From contig NZ_HG315671.1 in NCBI RefSeq assembly GCF_000723205.1, forward strand, positions 3,106,940 to 3,170,939: a stretch of 64,000 nt of DNA, written 5' to 3'. The notes below the pieces were generated by a model that had not been told where the DNA came from, made no database searches, and worked only from the letters and a program-made list of their open reading frames with translations. The stretch is from Formosa agariphila KMM 3901. Lineage in GTDB: Bacteria > Bacteroidota > Bacteroidia > Flavobacteriales > Flavobacteriaceae. Shown one piece after another: positions 26,901 through 33,044 of the stretch (the stretch's first letter is position 1; every line of letters starts with the position of its first letter). Position numbers and translations under genes: made by a program.

Positions 26901-28306
26901 TCTGTTCTTCCCCAGAGTTCTAAGGCAAATTTATTTGCAATTTCTATAGTATATTCTGGACCACGGAAAATCCCTATGGCCACAGGTGCCTGCAGAATCA
27001 TGAGTCTTAAGTTGTTTTCACTAACCCTTACTTTTTTAAAGGTTTCCACTTGCGTGGTATTGTCTAGAACCCAAACAGCTAATTTTACAACCTCATTATT
27101 TTCATTTTTTAATGGAGCATAAACAAACGAGACATGTATGGCCTCTGCTTTACCATGCCTCATTAACGTGAGTTCCACTTCTGGGGCGGTAAAAACCTCT
27201 CCCGTTTCTATAACCTTGTTCATTGCAGATTCGTAAAGATGGCGCACTTCTTTAAAGGTATCCCAATAAAAATTACCAATTATGGCTTCTCGAGGTTTAC
27301 CAGCAATTTCTATAAAGCTATCATTAACAATTTCGCTTTCCAAGGTTTCGGCATCTAAAACACAGATGCCTATAGGAGACTCTAGCACCATCGTACGGAT
27401 GTGCTCCTCCATTTCTTTATTTTTTTTATTGGCCTTGGTTTGTGTGGTAATATTCTCTAAAGTACCACTTAAACGGTATGCAATTTTATCATCATTAAAC
27501 CAAGCGCGTCCCTTGGCATGAACCACCATTTCTATTTTAGAATGAGGATTTATAATGCTATACTTAATGTCGTAAATGCCACCAGACGAATATTGCAAGG
27601 ATTTTGCTATAGCATCGGCTACGCGATCTTTGTCCTTAGGATGAATTACGGTTAGGGCATAGTCTAAATCTATTTCATCTTCTGGAGGTAGTCCGAACCA
27701 ATCTTTTAATCTGGCATTACAAGAAAATGTATTTGTAAGGGCATAATAGTCGAACGTACCAAGTTGAGCGGCATCTATAACAAACTCTAATTCATTTTTA
27801 TTTATTTCAAGTTCTTGATAGGCTTTCTTTTTAGCTGTCGTTTCCATAACGGTCACCAAAACACCGCCAACCTCTCCAGATTCTAAATATATGGGGCTAT
27901 AGGCAAAATTGAAATAACAATCTTCCATATAACCGTTGCGGTCCAATTGAAGCATTAAATCTGAAAAGTTCACCGTTTTACCTGCATGCACATCTTCGAA
28001 CATGGGACCAATAGTAGGCCAAATTTCGGCAAAAGTGTCTTTGGAACTGCCTCCTAAAGATTTAGGGTGTTTGCTAGAGCCTAAAATAGGACGGTAACTA
28101 TCGTTATAAATTTGGGTATATTCTTTTCCCCATGTGATGTACATACCAAACGGATGATGTAGCATGATACTTACGGCATGGCGCAAACAGGGTGGCCAAG
28201 TGGATGGAGCTCCTAAAGGCGTTTTACTCCAATCTTTGGCTCTTATGAGTTCGCCCATTTCCCCGCCGCCTTTTAAAAAAAACGTGTCGTTATTTTCGGT
28301 ATGCAT
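23930..28306 (-). CDS. Multi-PAS sensor histidine kinase
   Basis: The 1458-residue sensor kinase has no obvious membrane segment. I count about nine PAS-like units from residue 10 to 1200; repeated cores such as PIGIAIFRG and AAQLGTFDYYALTN mark them, several followed by PAC-type segments ending in a WxxxTxITxxxxA-like motif. HisKA follows with the phosphorylated His1235 (SSHDLQEPLRKIQ), then HATPase with N-box NLVSNAIKFS, DNGIGFEQKY and GTGIGLAIVKKII. The kinase core resembles phytochrome-like bacterial kinases, but no bilin-binding GAF domain is evident. It lies 8 bases after a single-domain response regulator gene, its likely partner. Signals are unknown. Confidence 0.93.
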   Translation of the reverse strand: MHTENNDTFFLKGGGEMGELIRAKDWSKTPLGAPSTWPPCLRHAVSIMLHHPFGMYITWGKEYTQIYNDSYRPILGSSKHPKSLGGSSKDTFAEIWPTIGPMFEDVHAGKTVNFSDLMLQLDRNGYMEDCYFNFAYSPIYLESGEVGGVLVTVMETTAKKKAYQELEINKNELEFVIDAAQLGTFDYYALTNTFSCNARLKDWFGLPPEDEIDLDYALTVIHPKDKDRVADAIAKSLQYSSGGIYDIKYSIINPHSKIEMVVHAKGRAWFNDDKIAYRLSGTLENITTQTKANKKNKEMEEHIRTMVLESPIGICVLDAETLESEIVNDSFIEIAGKPREAIIGNFYWDTFKEVRHLYESAMNKVIETGEVFTAPEVELTLMRHGKAEAIHVSFVYAPLKNENNEVVKLAVWVLDNTTQVETFKKVRVSENNLRLMILQAPVAIGIFRGPEYTIEIANKFALELWGRTEDQVIGMPVFEAMPELLSQGIKEYLDDVVKTGKRFATPEMPILLLRQGELKTVYINFSFEALRGEDGEVNGIMAIGYDITQQVDSRQKIEESEQKIRALVDSAPFPIAVYSGEEMRISLANQSIMDIWGKGYDVVGQLYTDILPELKSQKIFEQVKSVYETGIPFHAKNQSVDLLINNQLKRFYFNYSFTPLLDAFGNIYAVMNTAAEVTELNEVKQKIEATLSEIRLFKFMIEKAADPFILMDEEGRFVYLNTIARNKWGYSEDEIKDLKVPDVDVVFLQEKYNEAFKKAQLETIPPFETLHKNKEGTVYPVEINMGSVHFDGKPLLFAIARDITERKKAEQDIIDAFQKVEESEKRFRNTVKQAPIGIAIFRGKDNITEMANDSYLQIIDKTHDQFVGKPLFEILPEVKETIAPIIEDIFKTGEPFYGYEFPANINRFGNIGTCYFNFVYYPLKENNEISGFMVVATEVTATVKSKHLIKENEEKLNLIIDASELGIWDLDLNTKDVIASNRCYEILGIKDCQNPAQNSMIVNMHPDDLIIRQKAFEKAFKTGLLHYQARVLWEDGSIHWMDARGKLFYDENEVPIRMLGTVRDITEERNFQQELLEREEKFRLLADSMPQHIWTADPDGNLNYFNQSVYDFSGLTAKEILKDGWIQIIHPEDREENIKQWTQAITTGEDYLIEHRFRKFTGEYHWQLSRAIPQRDQNGVIKMWVGSSTDIQDQKMFTNKLEKMVQLRTNELSQKNTDLEKMNKELQSFVYISSHDLQEPLRKIQMFSSRILESEYDTLSSSGQRYFSRMQQSAHRMQTLIQDLIAYSRTSAQECTFENVYLLDIIEDTKDVLSEELNKREVIINLNNNPKLKIIPVQFKQVIFNLVSNAIKFSKEQEPTIITINCTEVNGEGLDIEPLLASKSYYQIQFSDNGIGFEQKYSEKIFEVFQRLHSRDEYSGTGIGLAIVKKIIDNHEGYIYAQSELNEGSTFYIFLPVS

Positions 28307-28314
28307 AAAAAAAA

Positions 28315-28761
28315 CTAGGTTTGAATTATAAACTGCTCTGGGCAGGAAGGTTTAAACTGATTGGTATTAAAAAGAGTTAATGCTTTATGAATAACCTTTT
28401 TTAACTGTGAGAAATCTCCAGGTTTTTGTATGTAATAGTTTGCGCCCAATTCGTATAGCGTATGCGCTACGTCTTTATCGAGTGAAGTAGAGTAAATAAT
28501 AACAGGTATATGACTTAATATGTCGTTGTTTTTAATTTCTGCTAAACAGTCTCGACCTGATTTTTTTGGCATATTCAAATCAAGAAAAAGCACATCGGGG
28601 TAATGCTTTTCGTCTTCCAATAAATAATTAAGGAGTGCAACACCATCATTCACTGTTTGTAATGTGGTAGGGATGGGTATTGACTCGAGGGCATCTTCAA
28701 AAAATTCACGATCATCAATATCATCATCGGCAATCAATACATGTAATGCGGTGTTTTTCAT
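28315..28761 (-). CDS. Single-domain response regulator
   Basis: The 148-residue CheY-like receiver has the acidic cluster ADDDIDD (11-17), phospho-acceptor Asp61 (FLDLNMPKKSGRD), a Thr/Ser in IIYSTS and the conserved Lys in YYIQKPGD. There is no output domain. Such receivers next to large PAS kinases commonly act as phosphorelay shuttles. It is the first gene of a two-gene unit with the multi-PAS kinase (8-base gap). Confidence 0.93.
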   Translation of the reverse strand: MKNTALHVLIADDDIDDREFFEDALESIPIPTTLQTVNDGVALLNYLLEDEKHYPDVLFLDLNMPKKSGRDCLAEIKNNDILSHIPVIIYSTSLDKDVAHTLYELGANYYIQKPGDFSQLKKVIHKALTLFNTNQFKPSCPEQFIIQT

Positions 28762-29111
28762 ATTAAATTAGGTAAATAGATTATTTTTTAGAACTACTTA
28801 ATAATTCATAAACCAATGTAATATAAAATATTGTGATGTTAATATTTTTTTAGAATTTATCTCATTCACAGAATGATATAAATATTCGAATTTTGATTTG
28901 AATAATTCTTAGTTTTTGAGTTTGCTTTACAGATTTTTTTATTAGTTAATTCAACTTATTGATTCAATCCTTACAAAAAATAATCGTAAAATCTTTAAAC
29001 TTAATTTTTGCACTAATTATGAAAAGTATTATTCTTGCTATTCTTTAAACCTTCATTTGCTTCTTAAATTCTAAAAAATTAGAAGAGGAGAATAAACACT
29101 GAATTTTACCT

Positions 29112-29165
29112 ATTTGTCGCAAATTCTTCCCTAAAACTGCGGGTTTCTAAGCATTTGTCGCAAAT
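29112..29165. repeat. Two copies of the palindromic 13-mer ATTTGTCGCAAAT
   Basis: Identical 13-mers at 29112-29124 and 29153-29165 are each an interrupted palindrome (ATTTG-TCG-CAAAT), with starts 41 bases apart, close to four helical turns. They lie in the 600-base gap between the response regulator and hipT. They could be protein-binding sites or core sites of a site-specific recombinase. The remainder of the gap holds a GTTCACT/AGTGAAC hairpin at 29279-29295 and a TTGGCT/AGCCAA hairpin near 29314-29329, and no convincing gene. Confidence 0.5.
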
Positions 29166-29360
29166 CGTTGAGAGTCAATAAATTAAAATACTTACAAGTG
29201 TTTGGTTTATAGATGTTTATGACAAAAAAAGGAGTCTTAAACATCGCTTTGCGTGTTACCCTCTTGCTACTTCTTTTCGTTCACTGCAAGTGAACATAAA
29301 CCTCATACAATTTGGCTAAAAAGCCAATTGCCTTTTTAGAATAAAGAGAGTAAAATGAGC

Positions 29361-30293
29361 TTATTCTTTTAATCTTTTATAACGCTCTTCCAAAACATCT
29401 ATGTATTCAGATCGCATGCTTTCGGAAAGAAATGAATTATTAATAATATTTAAAAGAGTGAGTTTATTTTTAGAAAATCGATTAAAGACACCATCAATTT
29501 GTTTTTGAGATAATTCTAATTGCAACCCAAAATTGATTAAAATCTCCTTCGTGATTTTTTTCTTTTTACCCGAAATCGTTAATGCCAATTCTTCGGCATC
29601 TTCAGGATTTACAATATTTACATTTAATAAGTCGTATGCAGGAGATAAAGCCCAACCAAAGGACTTTTTAATCATTGAAAAATTCTTTAAGTGCATATCA
29701 TTATTTCCTGTGAGAAAACTAAAAATAGTAATCTCAAAAAAGCGTAATTTATCGAGTAACGTATGTTCAGCATACATTGAAATTGCTTTGCCAATACGTT
29801 CCATAGAACCTCTATATTTATCAAAGGCCTCTAAGATTTGAAACATATCGATCATATGTGTTTTTTCCCCATCAGCAGCTCTATCAATGCGTTTCGTGAT
29901 ATAGGATAATTCTCCTGAAGCTAACCGAATAAGTGCATGAGGAACAACATCTATATTCAATGCCTCCGCAAGTTTCATTGTGAGGTGTTCATTTGCAGGC
30001 ATTTCTTCAAAATCAACAGATGGTGGTTTAAAAATATATTGTCCCCCCAAAGCTCCAACAACTGTAAGTCGTGTTTCTGCTTTAGCTTCTGTAAAAATAG
30101 CCATTGATAGTTTTGGTTGCACCCCTGGTACCGAAATACTGCGCTCAACAACTTGTTTAGCGAGTTCTGTCATATCATTTAAAGAGTACGGTATTTTAGG
30201 AGCTTGTTCTGTTCCAAAAAAAGCTCGGCTACACTCTACATGATAATCTGCCTGAATATCGTTGTCTTTATAACAGTATAAACATTTACCCAT
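29361..30293 (-). CDS. hipT: HipT-like serine/threonine kinase toxin (HipBST)
   Basis: The 310-residue HipA-type kinase lacks the HipA N-terminal subdomain, as in HipT. A small Cys/His motif (C4, C7, H18, C21) starts the protein. The Gly-rich loop carries Ser52-Ile-Ser54 (RSISVPGVQPKLS), equivalent to the double autophosphorylation site of HipT. Lys89 is the ATP lysine, Asp199 sits in the catalytic loop GNNDMHLKNFS and Asp221 in YDLLN. HipT of E. coli O127 inactivates tryptophanyl-tRNA synthetase by phosphorylation. The target here is not known. It overlaps hipS by 8 bases. Confidence 0.88.
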   Translation of the reverse strand: MGKCLYCYKDNDIQADYHVECSRAFFGTEQAPKIPYSLNDMTELAKQVVERSISVPGVQPKLSMAIFTEAKAETRLTVVGALGGQYIFKPPSVDFEEMPANEHLTMKLAEALNIDVVPHALIRLASGELSYITKRIDRAADGEKTHMIDMFQILEAFDKYRGSMERIGKAISMYAEHTLLDKLRFFEITIFSFLTGNNDMHLKNFSMIKKSFGWALSPAYDLLNVNIVNPEDAEELALTISGKKKKITKEILINFGLQLELSQKQIDGVFNRFSKNKLTLLNIINNSFLSESMRSEYIDVLEERYKRLKE

Positions 30294-30618
30294 GATCGAT
30301 ATTTAAAGGTTCAACACTAACTGCTCCAATACAGTTTTGACAACAGGCTAATAAAAGTCCCATGCGATCGTTTCTATTTATTCGCCAGTTTTTCGTTGCT
30401 ATATCTAATAACCAACCTTCAGGAATTAAACCTTCAAAAAATGGAAATAACCTTTTTTCAGAATAAGCCGCTTCCCGAACAGGCATGGTAAATGTAATAA
30501 ACAGATTAGGATATTTCGAAACATAAGTTTCATCATATTTAAATGTATACTCGCCATCGTTCGTTTCTGTAAGCAAGCCACAATAAATATCTCCATATAA
30601 AATTCTAGCTTGTCTCAT
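30286..30618 (-). CDS. hipS: HipS-like antitoxin (HipA N-terminal subdomain as a separate protein)
   Basis: The 110-residue product corresponds to the HipA N-terminal 'couple' domain: ILYGDIYCGLLTETNDGEYTFKYDETY, FTMPVREAAYSEKRLFPFFEGLIPEGWLLD. In classical HipA this is fused to the kinase. Here it is a separate gene between hipB and hipT. In the described HipBST system the HipS protein neutralises HipT. It overlaps hipB by 14 bases and hipT by 8, so all three are translationally coupled. Confidence 0.88.
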   Translation of the reverse strand: MRQARILYGDIYCGLLTETNDGEYTFKYDETYVSKYPNLFITFTMPVREAAYSEKRLFPFFEGLIPEGWLLDIATKNWRINRNDRMGLLLACCQNCIGAVSVEPLNIDHG

Positions 30619-30826
30619 CTTCTGGTAAAGTTTTTAAATTTACTGGAGCAAGTACATGTCCAAACATTTTTAAAACTTGATTTGCCTTGTCTAGATTTAG
30701 GTTTGTCTTTCCTTGCTCAATTTTTCTTATCACCGTTAAGGCAACTCCTGCACGTTCAGCAAATTCTTCTTGAGTTAAATTTACTTCTTTCCTTCTGGCT
30801 TTTACGAAATCTGATAATATCTCCAT
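30605..30826 (-). CDS. hipB: HipB-like Xre-family DNA-binding protein
   Basis: The 73-residue Xre-type HTH protein (KARRKEVNLTQEEFAERAGVALTVIRKIEQGKTNLNLDKANQVLKMFG) is the DNA-binding component of HipBST. It should repress its own operon by binding inverted repeats in the promoter, where I see three evenly spaced sites. It is the first gene of the operon, and its stop lies inside hipS. The ATG itself lies within the first operator. Confidence 0.92.
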   Translation of the reverse strand: MEILSDFVKARRKEVNLTQEEFAERAGVALTVIRKIEQGKTNLNLDKANQVLKMFGHVLAPVNLKTLPEDETS

Positions 30827-30926
30827 TATATGTAATTAAATATAATACTAATCAAATATAACTAATTATATGCTAAAACATATAATTTTAATAAAAAAAC
30901 TACATCTATATGCATTTAAATATAAT
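30825..30926 (-). promoter_or_regulatory. Three HipB-type operators at an exact 40-bp period
   Basis: Sites of the form ATTATATG-N6-CATATAAT occur at 30825-30846 (one mismatch), 30865-30886 (perfect) and 30905-30926 (three mismatches). Each is 22 bp long and starts exactly 40 bp after the previous one. The first covers the hipB start codon, and the -7 box lies between the first and second. This is the expected layout for cooperative autorepression. Confidence 0.75.
30853..30860 (-). promoter_or_regulatory. hipBST promoter -7 box
   Basis: TATATTTG on the minus strand matches TAnnTTTG and sits between operators 1 and 2, 27 bases before the hipB ATG. No clear -33 TTG is visible. Occupancy of either neighbouring operator would block RNA polymerase. 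Confidence 0.6.
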
Positions 30927-31007
30927 CACGAAATTTATTTAATTTAGAGAATAAAACCTCGCATGGCTATAATTATATTGGACTAGGTATATGTAGATAG
31001 GTTTTTA

Positions 31008-31031
31008 ACATCATATAATTTTATATGATGT
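31008..31031. promoter_or_regulatory. 24-bp palindrome sharing the CATATAA core
   Basis: Arms ACATCATATAA (31008-31018) and TTATATGATGT (31021-31031) are perfect complements around TT. The core CATATAA/TTATATG is the same half-site as in the hipB operators but in the opposite arrangement. It may be an additional HipB site or an unrelated hairpin. Confidence 0.4.
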
Positions 31032-31089
31032 GTTTCGGTACTGTTTGTAGTTTAATCCTACAGAATTAGTTAAAAAACTGTTAAATCGA

Positions 31090-31303
31090 GACCAATTCGG
31101 TGACCTATAAAAAACACACCCTCGTGAACCCCTTATAAACCCTAGAAAACTGATTTTTCGGTCGTTGTCTCCGACTCCACTTTTAGGTTAACAAAAACCA
31201 CTAAAACCCCGTAAATCTTATGATTTTATGGGGTTTTTATTAAATATCTTTTCTTTTTATACTAAACAAAGACATCTAAAAAGCGACCTATTCGGTCACC
31301 TAT
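31090..31303. repeat. Direct repeat GACCwATTCGGTsACCTAT, possible integration scar
   Basis: GACCAATTCGGTGACCTAT (31090-31108) and GACCTATTCGGTCACCTAT (31285-31303) match at 17 of 19 positions, 195 bases apart. The second contains GACC-N5-GGTC. Between them lie a tRNA-3'-end-like stretch near 31170-31190 (GTCTCCGACTCCAC) and a bidirectional terminator. The combination is what an old integrase attachment region would leave, but no integrase gene is present. Confidence 0.4.
31203..31237. terminator. Bidirectional GGGGTTTT terminator
   Basis: AAAACCCC (31203-31210) pairs with GGGGTTTT (ending 31237), extended by a TAAATC/GATTTTA inner stem with one bulge, giving a T-run on both strands. It resembles terminators found just after tRNA genes, although no tRNA body is present. 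From 31310 to 32099 I see no gene, only AT-rich DNA and an imperfect ATCCTGTCC/GGGAAGGAT hairpin near 31880. Confidence 0.65.
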
Positions 31304-32099
31304 CTGAAAAATCATAAAACAAGCTTTCAAATAACTTATAAAGATTGAAACACCAAATCCTTAAATAAAGTTTTAACATTAGAACCTATAATAACCTAAT
31401 TTTACCTACTCTATTTTTAAATTGATTTATTAAAAAATAAAATTTTACCATAATATTTTCAATTAAGACTTCTTTAATAACCAATTTAGAAAATAAAAAA
31501 ATAACTTACTCATTTATATGCGCCTAACTATTTCTAGAAAACTTTTTTCGGTCCCACTTCCAGTATTTTTCTCTAATTTCATAAGATTCATTTTCAGATT
31601 TACTTCCTATAAGCCCTCACTGTTACCTTTTTTTATTTGTTTATACTGTCTAAATATTTTGAATTGATAAAGAACTTATAAAAATTAAGTATAGCGTAGT
31701 TATCATGCAGCCTGTTCAATTTCAAAATGTTGGTAATAAATTATTAAAAAAAGGAAGTTATATGTGTATATTTTAAGTCTTTTTATGAAGTACAAAAACT
31801 TTGGAAACGGAACCAAATGAATAATAAAATTCCGAATTAGCAAACGCTATTCACAATTTTCGCTCGGTAACGAAGAATCTATCCTGTCCAAAGGGAAGGA
31901 TAACGCAATAAAAAGTTAAATTAGGGATTAGATTCTTGTGTAGGTAAACGCTTTTAATAAAATCAAGTTGTAATAGGTTGATAGCTAATTTCAACAAATT
32001 AAATATAAATACATAATAATTTCAAAATTAATCTAAATTCATTTTAAGATTATATTTTGAGGTGAAATAGAATTCATATCTAATTATAGGATTAACATA

Positions 32100-32981
32100 T
32101 TATATTAAATGATGCTTCTGCAACCACGTCTTGCAATTCTCTTGCCAATAAAGATTTGTATTATTATTATTAAGACCAAAACCATGACCTCCTTTATCAA
32201 ACAAATGTAATTCTACCGGAACATTATGATTTTTTAAAGACATATAATAGCGAAGACTATTTTCAACCGGTACAGATAAGTCATCTGTAGCATGCACCAT
32301 AAAAGTAATTATATTACTTTCATTAACATTTAATTCATTCGAAAACTTTTGAACTTCTGCATTGGAAGATGACAAACCTAATAGATTAGTTCTAGAGCCA
32401 TTATGAGTAATATTCTCATTCATTGAAATCAATGGATAGATTAAAATAGCAAAATTAGGTTTAGCACTTATACCATTAGAATTATAAATAATACAATTAT
32501 GACGTATGGACAATGTGGATGCAAGATGCCCACCTGCCGAAAAACCTAAAACACCTATCTTATTAGTGTCTAATTTATAAACTTCCACAAGCTCCCTTAC
32601 ACACCTAATAGCTTCTTGAGCATCTTGTAGCGGCCCAATACTTTTCTCTTTCATAATATCATCAGAAGGCAATCTATATTTTAAAACAAAGGCTGTAATT
32701 CCCAAACTTCTTAACCAAATTGCTACTTTAAACCCTTCTTTATCCATTGCCAGGTGCTTATACCCTCCTCCTGGACAAATAACAACTGCTGTACCGTTTT
32801 CTTGTTCTAATTCAGGTTTAAAAATAGTTAGGGTTGGAGTTACAACTTGAGACGTGCTTGACAAGTTATTACCTTCATAAATTAACAATTCTCTATACTC
32901 CTCATTTTGTATAGCATTTGGAATTGTAGATTTCCACAATGGAATTGTTAAACTTTCTTGATTGTAAAGTAATCTATTCAT
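32100..32981 (-). CDS. Alpha/beta-hydrolase, probable carbohydrate esterase
   Basis: The 293-residue alpha/beta hydrolase has an oxyanion segment CPGGGY (69-74), nucleophile elbow GFSAGGH with Ser148, an acid in ATDDLSVP and the C-terminal His in GGHGFG. No signal peptide is seen, so it is probably cytoplasmic. It resembles BD-FAE/acetyl-xylan-esterase-type enzymes that remove acyl groups from sugars. It is the last gene of the amino-sugar operon, separated from the NagB-PIG-L gene by a hairpin. The substrate is inferred only from context (acylated sugar). Confidence 0.8.
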   Translation of the reverse strand: MNRLLYNQESLTIPLWKSTIPNAIQNEEYRELLIYEGNNLSSTSQVVTPTLTIFKPELEQENGTAVVICPGGGYKHLAMDKEGFKVAIWLRSLGITAFVLKYRLPSDDIMKEKSIGPLQDAQEAIRCVRELVEVYKLDTNKIGVLGFSAGGHLASTLSIRHNCIIYNSNGISAKPNFAILIYPLISMNENITHNGSRTNLLGLSSSNAEVQKFSNELNVNESNIITFMVHATDDLSVPVENSLRYYMSLKNHNVPVELHLFDKGGHGFGLNNNNTNLYWQENCKTWLQKHHLI

Positions 32982-33001
32982 AGTAAAATTGATTATTAAA
33001 T

Positions 33002-33040
33002 TTATAAGGGGTACTTAATCAAATTAAGCCCCCCTTATAA
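33002..33040 (-). other. Intercistronic hairpin
   Basis: TTATAAGGGG (33002-33011) pairs perfectly with CCCCTTATAA (33031-33040), with an inner TTAA/TTAA stem. It fills the gap between the fusion gene and the esterase gene. No T-run follows, so it may stabilise or process the transcript rather than end it. Confidence 0.5.
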
Positions 33041-33044
33041 TTGT

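Noticed and set aside
29213-29293. 26-codon frame with a hydrophobic stretch (ALRVTLLLLLFVHCK)
   Set aside because: Too short, no recognised family or ribosome site, and overlaps the GTTCACT/AGTGAAC hairpin. May be a decayed signal peptide, but cannot be supported as a gene.
30825-30926. CRISPR array
   Set aside because: The 40-bp period comes from three degenerate inverted-repeat operators over a promoter, with no unique spacers or cas genes.
31165-31195. Complete tRNA gene
   Set aside because: Only a 3'-end-like sequence and a terminator are present. No acceptor partner, D-arm or anticodon arm can be folded upstream, and the T-loop is not canonical.
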